From Hyphomicrobiales bacterium (lineage in GTDB: Bacteria > Pseudomonadota > Alphaproteobacteria > Rhizobiales > Rhizobiaceae), in NCBI GenBank assembly GCA_900471485.1, contig UCEU01000026.1:1-64000 (forward strand): a DNA stretch of 64,000 nt. Direction: 5' to 3'. The position numbers and the translations under genes were made by a program. A model generated the notes under the pieces. It had not been told where the DNA came from. It did no database searches and was given only the letters and a program-made list of their open reading frames with translations. Below, one piece after another: positions 42,291-54,394 of the stretch (the first letter of the stretch is position 1; each line of letters begins with the position of its first letter).

Positions 42291-43673
42291 ATGTCTTCGG
42301 AACTCTCTGCGTTGCCCGATAGCCTAAATTTAACGGCGATACAAACCAGCCAGCCGAGCGATATGCCGGTAGCAAAGAACATTGATATAAGTTTCTTTTC
42401 TCATCGTGGAAGAAAGTCAACACAACTTGTCGGTAATGCTGAGGAACGGAGCTTTATCAAGGCACGCCGTGAGTGGATGGATTTTGATTTCAATGAAGTC
42501 ATCTACGTAACAAGTATCGACGTGTACGCAACCGGTTATGAAATATATCACGAGCTCGAAATGAGCTACGAGGATTTTCTTTCTAAATCCGTAAACAGCG
42601 AGAAAGTCAGGTTCGACGGAGCGGTCTTCCGTTTCAAACTGAATAGATTTGTGGGCGGATTTGGCCTTCGGCCGAGCGATAGTTGGTTTAAGGACTCCAA
42701 GCTAACGCGCATTGAGGTTTCGGGTGTCGAGCAGAAACACTTTTCAGAAGTCACCGCAATATTTCATAATTTAAATAAAGAGAAAGAAAAAATCGAGATA
42801 TATTTAAATCAGTATCTTGAGAGGGCGCGGGTCGCTGAAGCGAAGCGGCACGAAGTAACGGCCGAAATAGAGACTTTGGAGGCCGAAATTGATAGCGCAA
42901 ATGCGGAATTATCTAAGCTGACTGCGGAAGTGGACGGCCACAGTAAGGATTTGGAGAGTGTAAAGAAGCAGGTGGCGATAGCTGAGGCGGTTAAGCGTAA
43001 TATAGACGAGCAAACCCAGATTGCCAAAAATAACAACGATGTTATGGCGGGTAACTCTGAAAAACTTGCAATTGATATATCCAATAAAGAAAACAAGCTT
43101 CGGTCATTGGAGAATGATATAAATCTCTTTCCAACGGAGATTGCTGGATATGTTACTCAGGGTTCAAAGAACGTATCCCTATATTGGAAGCTGTGCGCAA
43201 TACCATTGGTCGTCATTGCGGTCGTCACGTTTCGTTTGTTTATGAACTCGGAAAAAATACTAAATTACGTATATCAAGAAAACTTTAGTATAGTGGAGTT
43301 TCTAATATCTAGAGTGCCGTACGTAGCCGTCTCAACCGTCATTCTGGCGGTTTGCTATACGCTGCTGCATAGGCTGATAACCGAGATCATCGGGATTAAT
43401 CGGCGAAGACAAGACCTGTTTAAGGTTAGCATTATTGCTACAGATATTTCGTACGCGTCTCAGACTGGTTTAGAGCTGTCAGATGCAGATAGATATAACC
43501 TTAGAACGCAGACCAAGATGGAGCTTTTGAAGGAGCACCTCAAGCAACATATTAGCGAAGAATATATTTACAGTCCTAAATCAAGTCTAGTTCATAAAGT
43601 TAGTACGATTGTCGCAAGCGCTATCGCTGATGACGAAAAAGAAGCCACACCTGGCGCGTCTCCTTCTCAATAA
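42291..43673 (+). CDS. AT-rich orphan: membrane-anchored coiled-coil protein
   Basis: A 460-residue protein not recognised as a known family. Residues about 30-147 look like a beta-rich domain, possibly galactose-binding/discoidin-like (EWMDFDFNEVIYVTSIDVYA). Residues about 150-285 are a long coiled coil (EAKRHEVTAEIETLEAEIDS and onward). Two transmembrane segments follow at about 298-317 and 338-360, then a 100-residue soluble C-terminus. With no signal peptide, both ends probably lie in the cytoplasm. Base composition and codon use (many ATA, AAT and AAA codons) differ sharply from all neighbours, pointing to horizontal transfer. It stands alone, with a repeat-rich region on its left and uvrB converging on its right. 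Confidence 0.85.
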   Translation: MSSELSALPDSLNLTAIQTSQPSDMPVAKNIDISFFSHRGRKSTQLVGNAEERSFIKARREWMDFDFNEVIYVTSIDVYATGYEIYHELEMSYEDFLSKSVNSEKVRFDGAVFRFKLNRFVGGFGLRPSDSWFKDSKLTRIEVSGVEQKHFSEVTAIFHNLNKEKEKIEIYLNQYLERARVAEAKRHEVTAEIETLEAEIDSANAELSKLTAEVDGHSKDLESVKKQVAIAEAVKRNIDEQTQIAKNNNDVMAGNSEKLAIDISNKENKLRSLENDINLFPTEIAGYVTQGSKNVSLYWKLCAIPLVVIAVVTFRLFMNSEKILNYVYQENFSIVEFLISRVPYVAVSTVILAVCYTLLHRLITEIIGINRRRQDLFKVSIIATDISYASQTGLELSDADRYNLRTQTKMELLKEHLKQHISEEYIYSPKSSLVHKVSTIVASAIADDEKEATPGASPSQ

Positions 43674-43721
43674 AATCAGATCTTCGCAGCAACTGCGCTT
43701 CTGGCAAGGTGGGGCCGCCAC

Positions 43722-46664
<2,943 letters not shown>

Positions 46665-46909
46665 GGCCGGAATATGGAGAGAGTCAGCGCGAAATGGAAG
46701 AGGCAAAGAGTACAAAAGGGAAACGGATTTTCGCAGCCTGGAGGCGCGATAGCGTGGCGATCACGCAAAACGTGATGGAACAAGGGCAGCATGGCTGACG
46801 TTCCCGAATGCTGCCTGTCACAGCACCACCCGCGCCCGCCCGGGCGATCCCTCTCTTCGACGGCATCCGGACTTTGCCCGCCTCGCCGCCGCTTTCGGAC
46901 GGAGGAACA

Positions 46910-48163
46910 ATGATGTCCGCACTGGAAAGCCTGCGCCGGCTGACGCCGCAGCAGCGCAACACCGTCATCGCCAGCTATCTCGGCTGGACGCTCGACGCCT
47001 TCGATTTCTTCATACTCGTCTTCGTTCTCAAATATATCGCCGAGGAATTCCACACCGACGTTCCTGCCGTCTCGGTGGCGATCCTGTTGACGCTGGCGAT
47101 GCGGCCGGTCGGAGCGCTGCTCTTCGGGCTGGCGTCGGACAAGTACGGGCGGCGGATCACGCTGATGATCAACGTGCTGCTCTATTCGATCTTCGAGTTC
47201 CTGACCGGTTTCTCCACGGGGCTCACCATGTTCATCGTGCTGCGCGCACTCTATGGCATCGCCATGGGCGGCGAGTGGGGTGTCGGGGCGTCTCTGGTCA
47301 TGGAAACGGTGCCGGAGGAGAGCAGGGGTATCGTCTCCGGCATCCTGCAGGCGGGCTATCCCTCGGGCTATCTGCTGGCCTCGATCGTGTTCTTCCTGCT
47401 CTTTCCCGTCATCGGCTGGCGCGGCATGTTCTTCGTCGGCGCGGCGCCGGCGCTGCTGGTGCTCTATATCCGCCGCAGCGTCGAGGAGAGCCCGGCCTTC
47501 CTGAAGCGGCAGAGCCAGGGGCGGCGGCCGTTCCTCACCGTGCTGCGCGAGAACATTCCGCTGTTTCTCTGGGCGGTGCTGCTGATGACGGCGTTCAACT
47601 TCTTGAGCCATGGCACGCAGGATCTCTATCCGACCTTCCTGGAAACGCAGCGTAACTACGACAGCTACACCACCGGCGCCATCGCCATCGTCTACAATAT
47701 CGGGGCGATCTGCGGCGGGCTGTTCTTCGGTGCGCTGTCGCAGCGGATCGGGCGCAAGAAGGCGATGGTGATCGCGGCGCTGATCGCCGTGCCTGTCGCG
47801 CCGCTCTGGGTCTATGCGCCGGGACCGGTGCTGCTCGCCATCGGCGCCTTCCTGATGCAGTTCTTCGTTCAGGGCGCCTGGGGCATCGTGCCGGTGCATC
47901 TGAACGAGCTGTCGCCGGACGAGGTGCGCGGCACCTTCCCGGGCTTCGCCTACCAGCTCGGCAATTTGCTTGCCTCTGGCAACGCCACCATCCAGTCGGC
48001 GCTCGCGGCGCAATGGAACGGCGACTATGCCTACGCGCTCCTCATCGTTGCCGGCATCGTCGCGATCGTGGTGGCGGTGCTCGCCGGCTTCGGCTTCGAG
48101 AGGAAGGACGTCCGCTTCGGCTCGGAGGATGCCGAAGCGCCGCACCGCGCCTTGCGCGCGTGA
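46910..48163 (+). CDS. MFS carboxylate/sialate-type transporter
   Basis: Major facilitator of about 417 residues with 12 expected transmembrane segments. The first helix and loop, YLGWTLDAFDFFILVFVLKYIAEEF, and the signature GLASDKYGRRITLMINVLLYS match the sialate:H+ symporter/lactate permease branch, whose members import lactate, pyruvate or other monocarboxylates. GGAGG at 46901-46905 serves ATG 46910 or 46913; the open frame upstream to 46808 is not likely to be used. It diverges from uvrB and is followed by a hairpin. The substrate is inferred from the branch only. Confidence 0.88.
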   Translation: MMSALESLRRLTPQQRNTVIASYLGWTLDAFDFFILVFVLKYIAEEFHTDVPAVSVAILLTLAMRPVGALLFGLASDKYGRRITLMINVLLYSIFEFLTGFSTGLTMFIVLRALYGIAMGGEWGVGASLVMETVPEESRGIVSGILQAGYPSGYLLASIVFFLLFPVIGWRGMFFVGAAPALLVLYIRRSVEESPAFLKRQSQGRRPFLTVLRENIPLFLWAVLLMTAFNFLSHGTQDLYPTFLETQRNYDSYTTGAIAIVYNIGAICGGLFFGALSQRIGRKKAMVIAALIAVPVAPLWVYAPGPVLLAIGAFLMQFFVQGAWGIVPVHLNELSPDEVRGTFPGFAYQLGNLLASGNATIQSALAAQWNGDYAYALLIVAGIVAIVVAVLAGFGFERKDVRFGSEDAEAPHRALRA

Positions 48164-48168
48164 GCGCG

Positions 48169-48195
48169 GGGGCGGTCTTCGCGGCCGCCCCTTGT
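48169..48195 (+). terminator. Hairpin terminator after the MFS gene
   Basis: GGGGCGG (48169-48175) and CCGCCCC (48185-48191) form a 7-bp stem with a 9-base loop followed by TTGT. It lies directly after the stop codon. Confidence 0.6.
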
Positions 48196-48300
48196 CCCCC
48201 TGGGGACGGCTGGCTTCTACTTCCGGTAGGCTTTTCTTAACGATCTTTGATTAGCCTTTTTCGCGGGAGATAAAGTATTGCGTATCTCCGCGAGAGCCTG

Positions 48301-49488
48301 ATGGATTCCACTGATCGTTTCGCCTTCCTGCTGCCGGTCATGATGATGATCTTCGGCTGCACCTTCCTCGTCGTCGCCCGGTTCGGCTCGCGCGAGGCGA
48401 TCTTCTGGAGCATGGGTTTTCTTTGCGCCGCCGCCGGCTTCGCCGTGCCCATGGCGCTGTTTCCGCTTCCCGTCGTCATCCAGGCGCTGACCGCAGACGC
48501 TCTCTTCCTCGCCGCCTTCCATGGCTACAGCAGCGCGCTTCTGGTGCGTTTCGGCCGACCGCCGAGCTTCCGGCTGCGGACGCTGTTCTGCGCCATCGCC
48601 TATGGGGGGCTAGCCTATGCCGTGATCGTGCTGCAGAGCCTGCCGGCCGAGCTGATGATCAGCGACATCGCCTGTTCGGCGCTGCTGATCTTCGCGATCG
48701 GCGCCTGCCTGCACAGCGCCACCCAGCTCATCGATCGCATCCTGCTCGGCGTCGCCTCGCTGATCGTCGTCGAGACGATCGTGCGCAATGTGGTGATGCT
48801 GGCGATCTTCACGCCACAGGGCGGCATCGACAGCTTCGCCGGCTCGCCCTACGCATTCGTCATGCAGGCCGGCGCGTCGGTGATCGCGCTGCTCTTCGCG
48901 CTCTCGGCGCTGGGCGCGACGACGCTGGATACCGTCGCGCAGTATCGCGATGCCGCCGAACGGGACTCGCTGACGAGCCTGCTCAACCGGCGCGGTTTCG
49001 AGGATGCGGCGAGAAGGCTGCGGGTACGCGGGGCGCTGCATGGCGCCGTGCTCGTCTGCGACATCGACAACTTCAAACGCATCAACGATACGCTCGGCCA
49101 TGCGGCGGGCGATTCCGTCATTGCCGGGCTGGCGCAGCTCCTGCAGTCGCGGCTGCCTCACGGCGCTTTCGCGGCACGCTTCGGCGGCGAGGAGTTCGTG
49201 GTCTTCCTGCCGGGCGCGACGCTCGTCGAGGGCGGCAAGTTCGCCAATGCCGTCAGGCTCGCCTTCTCCGCCGCCGACCGCCAGGAAATCGGCGGCGCCG
49301 GCAAGATCACCGCCAGCTTCGGTGTCGCCCTGGTGACGCCAAGCGACGCATCGCTCAGCGAAAAGATCGGCCGCGCCGACGCCGCGCTCTACGCCGCCAA
49401 GGAGGCCGGGCGAAACCGGGTGATGCTCGAGGGCTCGCCGGCGGTTGAAGCGCCGGCGATCCATATGGCTTCGGTGTCGAAGCCGTGA
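48301..49488 (+). CDS. Membrane-bound diguanylate cyclase (GGDEF)
   Basis: Makes cyclic di-GMP from two GTP. The 395 residues consist of about six transmembrane helices (residues about 8-200) and a GGDEF domain (about 215-380) with DSLTSLLNRRGFEDAARRL, DIDNFKRINDTLGHAAGD and the catalytic RFGGEEFVVFL. The RxxD inhibitory site, normally five residues before GGEEF, is absent (PHGAFAARF), so product inhibition through this site is unlikely. The membrane part is an unnamed sensor. No EAL domain is attached. It converges on the P5/CHAP gene. Confidence 0.92.
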   Translation: MDSTDRFAFLLPVMMMIFGCTFLVVARFGSREAIFWSMGFLCAAAGFAVPMALFPLPVVIQALTADALFLAAFHGYSSALLVRFGRPPSFRLRTLFCAIAYGGLAYAVIVLQSLPAELMISDIACSALLIFAIGACLHSATQLIDRILLGVASLIVVETIVRNVVMLAIFTPQGGIDSFAGSPYAFVMQAGASVIALLFALSALGATTLDTVAQYRDAAERDSLTSLLNRRGFEDAARRLRVRGALHGAVLVCDIDNFKRINDTLGHAAGDSVIAGLAQLLQSRLPHGAFAARFGGEEFVVFLPGATLVEGGKFANAVRLAFSAADRQEIGGAGKITASFGVALVTPSDASLSEKIGRADAALYAAKEAGRNRVMLEGSPAVEAPAIHMASVSKP

Positions 49489-49490
49489 GG

Positions 49491-50729
49491 TCAGACGATA
49501 ACCGGCATCAGGAAGGCGACGAACTCCGACAGCTTGGTGCCCGAACTGTTTTTCTCCAGCAGCGGGAAGGTCTTTTCACAGACGGTATTCCCCTGGTTGC
49601 CGCCAAGCAACGTGACGGTGGTGCTCGTCCATGAGACGACAAAACCCACGTGGCCGTTGCCTGTCGTCCATTTCGGGTCGGTGAAGGGCGCATAGCGCCG
49701 CACAGCGATGGCGCCGCGCTGAGGGCCGGAAAGTACATGGAACTGCTTCTTCTTGTTCCAGAAGAAAGACCGTGCACCGGGGTGATCCGTTCCCATATGG
49801 CCGCTGGTCACGAGGCAGAAATTGACGAAGGCGGCGCACCAGTCGACCTCGTCGCCTCCAGCGACCTCAAACCATGGCGCGCAGACCTTGAAGTAATGCA
49901 GGATCCGCGGGTTCTCGCCGGGGTCAGGCCATTGGCTGCGCTCGCGAACCGGAAGGGCCGCCTCGCGCCGCGCAATGGTCATCCAATCCTGGGTGGCGGA
50001 CGCGGCCGATGATGCAACGCCGATGTCCGGGCCCATCAGTGGCGCAGGTGGCGCGTTGGAGCGGATAATGCCAGGCTTCCAGCCTTCGACAATCTGGATG
50101 GTCTTGGCGATCTTGCGGAAGTCCTCTGCCTTGAGGTCGGCAAGCATCGCATTCAGCGCGATACCTGTCTGGTCGTGAATGAACTTGGCATAGGCTTCGG
50201 AATTGTTCTCGACCGGTGGCGCATAGCGGAAAATCGCTTCCTTGAGCGTCAGCCGGATATAGGCGGAGGTCCTGAGCAGGGCGATGATGGCGGCCTTTCC
50301 GGCGTCCTCATCGGGAAAGATCGCAAAGCTGGCGTCGTCACCGATCGCGCCGGCATTGATGGAGAAGTCGCCCTTACGAATATTGCCGGGGTTGCAGTTT
50401 CGCCAAGAGCGCGATCCGCCTTCACGGATCTGATCGCGGCCCTTCGCGTCGGTATATAGGATCGTCTTCGGTGCTATCGCGCGGGCATGGACGAACTCGC
50501 CGGGCGCACCTGCCGGTGGCGGTTCGGGTGCGTCCATATTCGCGACGGGCGGGACGCTCGGCAGCACCTGCTCAAGCTGTTCGTCGTTCGATGACGCGCC
50601 GGCAGGCGTGAAGCCTACGGTATAGGCGCCGTCGATCTTCGTCAGCGAGGTGACGATCATGCGGGTACGGACGAGGTCTGCCAACGCATCGGCCAGACCA
50701 GCCTCTGGAATTCCTCTGAGCGTTTCCAT
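49491..50729 (-). CDS. Phage P5-like / CHAP-type (TIGR02594) peptidase fusion
   Basis: A 412-residue protein without a signal peptide. Residues 1-80 are a unique N-terminus with a Pro-rich linker; about 100-215 resemble the phage structural protein P5 domain (SRSWRNCNPGNIRKGDFSIN, DASFAIFPDEDAGKAAIIALL, SEAYAKFIHDQTGIAL); about 245-412 resemble the TIGR02594/NlpC-P60-CHAP amidase type, with Cys298 in VDWCAAFVNFC, His360 in NGHVGFV and Asn378 in LGGNQGN as likely catalytic residues. This suggests a peptidoglycan-cleaving enzyme, from a phage or delivered as an effector. The ATG at 50729 has GGAG upstream. It stands alone. Confidence 0.8.
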   Translation of the reverse strand: METLRGIPEAGLADALADLVRTRMIVTSLTKIDGAYTVGFTPAGASSNDEQLEQVLPSVPPVANMDAPEPPPAGAPGEFVHARAIAPKTILYTDAKGRDQIREGGSRSWRNCNPGNIRKGDFSINAGAIGDDASFAIFPDEDAGKAAIIALLRTSAYIRLTLKEAIFRYAPPVENNSEAYAKFIHDQTGIALNAMLADLKAEDFRKIAKTIQIVEGWKPGIIRSNAPPAPLMGPDIGVASSAASATQDWMTIARREAALPVRERSQWPDPGENPRILHYFKVCAPWFEVAGGDEVDWCAAFVNFCLVTSGHMGTDHPGARSFFWNKKKQFHVLSGPQRGAIAVRRYAPFTDPKWTTGNGHVGFVVSWTSTTVTLLGGNQGNTVCEKTFPLLEKNSSGTKLSEFVAFLMPVIV

Positions 50730-50892
50730 GACAATGCTCCGCCTGGCGGTGGCGACAGGCGGCACCGCGGTTTGTTCGATTGCATGCCTGCTGTGATTGA
50801 TGTGGCGGGGATCGGTACAGTGCTTCACCCCCACGCGGCAGTAACGCACAGATCGCGGGAGTTTTACACTAATCGAAAGCAACTACAGATTG

Positions 50893-52125
50893 CTATCTGC
50901 GGGAAGGCGCTTTTCTTCTCTCCGGGGCAATCCACCGCCGCGCCGTCACGAACAGCGCCAGTGCCAGCAGCGCGACGCCGCCGTGGACCCAGTAGGCGAG
51001 GCCGTAGCCGCCCTTGTCGGTGAGCCAGCCGGCCACGATGTTGCTGAGCGAGGCGCCGATGCCCTGGACGGTCATGACGGCGCCGAGGCCGACGTTGAAG
51101 CGGCCGGTGCCGGAGAGGATGCGTTCGGCGGCGATCGGGGTGGCGATGCCGATGAGGCCGGCGCCGACGCCATCGAGGAACTGGACCGGATAGATCGACG
51201 CGAAGCTCGGGAAGGCGCCGGCGATGGCGCCGCGCAGCGGCAGGGCGCAGAGCGCGATGATGAAGACGGAGGCGAGGCCGAAGCGGCGGATGATCAGCGG
51301 CGCGGCGAGCGCCATCGCGATCATCGACAGCTGCGAGACGCCTGTGACGATCGCAGTCGTGCGAAACGGCGAGCCGAGCTGGATGGAAAAGTTCTGGGCG
51401 ATCAGCCGGCTCATCGGCGCGTTGCCGAAGTGGAAGATCAGCAGCGTCACGGCCAGCAGGATCAGGCCAGGTGAGCCGAGGACGACGGAGTAGCCCGACG
51501 GACCGGGTGCGCCGTCGTCGTTGGCGAGGCCGCGCGCGACGTCGTTGTCGATATGGGCGGGATCGATCGCCAGTGTGGCCGCGATGGCCGCAAGCGCCGT
51601 GATCAGCATCAGGCCGATGACGCCTGCAAGGCCATAGAGCGAGGCGGCGATATAGACGCAGGCGAGCGAGACGACATTGCCGGCATGGTTCCAGAACTCG
51701 TTGCGCGCCACCTGGGCGGAGAAGGCCTGTTCGCCGACCAGGCCGAGCGTCAGCCCCATGAGGGCGGGTCCGATGACGGCGCCGACGACCGCCGTCATCG
51801 ACTGGCCGCCGAAGACCGAGGCATTGCCGGGGCTTGCGAGCGTCCAGAGTGCCGCGGCGGTGACGAGGATGACGGGAATGACGATCAGCAGGCGCTTGCG
51901 GCTGGAGGCGTCGACCAGCGCGCCGAAAAGCGGCGTGGCGATAAGCCCGAGGATGCCGCCGAGCGTTGCGACGATGCCCAGTGTCATCGGGCTCCAGCCG
52001 TGGGTGGCGAGAAACCCGTCGAGGAAGGGGCCGAGACCATCGCGCGCGTCGGCGAGGAAGAAGTTGAGCGTGGCGAGCGCCACCAGGGAGCGGCCCGCCG
52101 GGGCGGATTTCGAAACGGAATGCAC
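50893..52125 (-). CDS. MFS transporter, unknown substrate
   Basis: Major facilitator of 410 residues with 12 expected membrane segments. The N-terminus SLVALATLNFFLADARDGLGPFLDGFLATHGWSP and the loop GALVDASSRKRLLIVIP are typical of a drug-exporter-like MFS branch of Proteobacteria. It begins with GTG at 52125, preceded by GAGGAT. The C-terminus is Arg/Lys-rich. The gene is separate from the P5/CHAP gene, with a 160-base gap, and diverges from the DUF486 gene. Confidence 0.85.
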   Translation of the reverse strand: MHSVSKSAPAGRSLVALATLNFFLADARDGLGPFLDGFLATHGWSPMTLGIVATLGGILGLIATPLFGALVDASSRKRLLIVIPVILVTAAALWTLASPGNASVFGGQSMTAVVGAVIGPALMGLTLGLVGEQAFSAQVARNEFWNHAGNVVSLACVYIAASLYGLAGVIGLMLITALAAIAATLAIDPAHIDNDVARGLANDDGAPGPSGYSVVLGSPGLILLAVTLLIFHFGNAPMSRLIAQNFSIQLGSPFRTTAIVTGVSQLSMIAMALAAPLIIRRFGLASVFIIALCALPLRGAIAGAFPSFASIYPVQFLDGVGAGLIGIATPIAAERILSGTGRFNVGLGAVMTVQGIGASLSNIVAGWLTDKGGYGLAYWVHGGVALLALALFVTARRWIAPERRKAPSRR

Positions 52126-52350
52126 CTGCTATCCTCGCTGCCGGACCGATAACCGAGACCGCCAGCTGGACGGGAGACACTTCCCTGGCTTTCGGTGCAG
52201 CCTAAAACGGGTGATCGCTCTAAAGGTTCCGGCGGGAACCGCCTGTGGTGCAGTCAAAGCGGATAAATTTCACGGCGATCCACGGACCACTTGAAGCCAT
52301 GGAGTTTGGCGGTACATGCTGCGGCCAGCTTCAACTCTCGGGAATCATCC

Positions 52351-52704
52351 ATGCCCTTCGCCATCAGTCCCGCGGCCATCTGGCCCATCGTCATGCTGCT
52401 TGCCTCCAACGTCTTCATGACCTTTGCCTGGTACGGGCATCTGAAGCACAAGAGCACGGCGATCTTCATCGCCATCGTGGTCAGCTGGGCGATCGCCTTC
52501 TTCGAATATTGCCTGGCCGTTCCGGCCAACCGCATCGGCTCGGCGGTCTATTCGACGGCGCAGCTGAAGACGATGCAGGAAGTCATCACGCTGCTGGTGT
52601 TCTCGGGTTTCTCGGTGTTCTGGCTGGGCGAGAGCCTGACCTGGAACCATGCGATCGGCTTCGCTTTGATCGCGGTCGGCGCCTCGTTCATCTTCCGGGG
52701 CTGA
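52351..52704 (+). CDS. DUF486 family small membrane protein
   Basis: A 117-residue membrane protein with four hydrophobic segments (residues about 9-27, 37-53, 75-93, 97-116). The motif LLASNVFMTFAWYGHLKHK and IAFFEYCLAVPANRIGSAVYSTAQLKTMQEVI are the defining features of DUF486, a member of the drug/metabolite transporter clan. Function unknown. It starts at ATG 52351 with a weak ribosome-binding site and stands alone between the MFS gene and the DUF1800 gene. Confidence 0.92.
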   Translation: MPFAISPAAIWPIVMLLASNVFMTFAWYGHLKHKSTAIFIAIVVSWAIAFFEYCLAVPANRIGSAVYSTAQLKTMQEVITLLVFSGFSVFWLGESLTWNHAIGFALIAVGASFIFRG

Positions 52705-52842
52705 TCTCCGGCGTTTTGGCGTTCGAGGTATTTGCCCCGGTAAGTTCTTGAATTACAAATCGTCCATGTGCGGATATTGCCGCAATTTGCGACCATTGCG
52801 GGGACAGGCTGTCACCACCAGGGGATATGGAGGTGACGGCTG

Positions 52843-54384
52843 ATGAGTCTTTCCTTTCCGACGATGGCGGCCATTCGGTTCGGCTACGGGTTTCGGCCCG
52901 GCGAGAGCCCAGTGAAGAACAAGGACGATCTGCTGAAACAGGTCGGCGCGGGCGCGCAGGCGTCGGCGGCTTTTCCCGTTGGCGGGATCGAGACCCGGCA
53001 TCGGCAGATCGCGGCGCTCCAGGCCGATCTGCGGGATATCAGGCAGAATGGCGACGACGCCGCGCGGCGGGAGCAACGCAAGGTGCTGCAGAAGCAGGCG
53101 CAACGCGCCTTCCAGCAGGATGCCAATGCGCGGCTGATGCAGGCGGTGACCTCGCCCAGCGGCTTTTACGAGCGGCTATCGACCTTCTGGACCAACCATT
53201 TTTCCACCAGCGCCAACAAGAGCCTGCCGATGCGGCTGCTCGTGCCGCTCTACGAGGCGGAGGCGATCCGGTCGCGCATCGGCGGGCGTTTCGCCGAGTT
53301 GCTGCGCAGCGCCACCGAGCATCCCGCCATGCTGATCTATCTCGATCAGGCGGAATCGCTCGGGCCAGACTCCCGGGGCGGCATGCGGCAGAAGAAGGGA
53401 CTCAACGAAAATCTCGGTCGCGAACTGCTGGAGCTGCATACGCTGGGCGCCGGCAGCGGCTACACGCAGGCGGATGTGCGGGCGGCGGCGATGGTGCTCA
53501 CGGGGCTGACGATCGACCGGCAGGACATGGACATGATGTTTCGCCCCAACATCGCCGAGCCGGGCCGCCACGAGGTTCTCGGCGTCAGCTACGGCGGCGA
53601 CAAGCGGCGGCCGGGCGACTATCTGGCGATGCTCGACGATCTCGCCGCCAATCCGAAGACGGCGCAGCATATCTGTCGCAAGCTTGCAGTGCACTTCATC
53701 TCGGACCAGCCGCCGGGTGAGCTCATCGCTGCGATGGCCGCGGCGTGGAAGAAGACGGACGGCGATCTCACCGCCGTCTACGGCGCCATGCTCGACCACC
53801 CCGCGGCCTGGGACAATGCCGGTGCCAAGGCGCGGCAGCCGTTCGATTTCGTCGTGGCCGGGTTGCGGGCGCTCAATGCCGGAGCGGGCAGCGGCGAGGT
53901 CGTGGGCTTTTTCGACGCCAACCAGGAGGACGATGCGGCCGATGCGACTGATGACAAAGGTGCTACGGCGGGCGGCGGCAATGCGATGTCTGGCGGCATG
54001 AACGACGGCGGGGCGGCGGCGAACGGCATGGGCGCAGCCGACGACGAGGCCAGGCTGAAGAAGCGCAAGGCGATGCAGACGGCGCGCGCGCTCGGGCAGG
54101 GGGCGTTGCGGCGGATGGGCCAGCCGATCTGGCTGCCGCCGAGCCCTGAGGGGTTCGAGGAAAGTTTCACCGCCTGGATCACCGCCAGCCAGCTGGCCGA
54201 GCGGCTGCGCTGGGCACGCCGCGCGACCGCGCAGTTCGGGCAGGGGCTCGATCCCCGCGAATTCCTGAAGACGACGCTCGGCGATGCCGCGCGCGACGAT
54301 ACGATCCATGTCGTCAGCCAGGCGCCCAACAAGACGACGGGGCTGATGCTCGCTCTTGCGTCGCCCGAGTTCAACCGCCGATAG
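52843..54384 (+). CDS. DUF1800 domain protein
   Basis: A 513-residue DUF1800 family protein: AIRFGYGFRPGES at the start, FWTNHFSTSANKS, GLNENLGRELLELHTLGAGSGYTQADVRAAAMVLTG and HICRKLAVHFISDQPP. A low-complexity insert rich in Gly, Ala, Asp and Met (about residues 360-405) interrupts the C-terminal third. The ATG follows a perfect GGAGGTGA. There is no signal peptide, although the partner gene 10 bases downstream encodes a Tat substrate. DUF1800 and DUF1501 proteins are habitually encoded together; their role is unknown, with some links to cell-surface or exported complexes. Confidence 0.9.
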   Translation: MSLSFPTMAAIRFGYGFRPGESPVKNKDDLLKQVGAGAQASAAFPVGGIETRHRQIAALQADLRDIRQNGDDAARREQRKVLQKQAQRAFQQDANARLMQAVTSPSGFYERLSTFWTNHFSTSANKSLPMRLLVPLYEAEAIRSRIGGRFAELLRSATEHPAMLIYLDQAESLGPDSRGGMRQKKGLNENLGRELLELHTLGAGSGYTQADVRAAAMVLTGLTIDRQDMDMMFRPNIAEPGRHEVLGVSYGGDKRRPGDYLAMLDDLAANPKTAQHICRKLAVHFISDQPPGELIAAMAAAWKKTDGDLTAVYGAMLDHPAAWDNAGAKARQPFDFVVAGLRALNAGAGSGEVVGFFDANQEDDAADATDDKGATAGGGNAMSGGMNDGGAAANGMGAADDEARLKKRKAMQTARALGQGALRRMGQPIWLPPSPEGFEESFTAWITASQLAERLRWARRATAQFGQGLDPREFLKTTLGDAARDDTIHVVSQAPNKTTGLMLALASPEFNRR

Positions 54385-54394
54385 GAGAGTTGAG

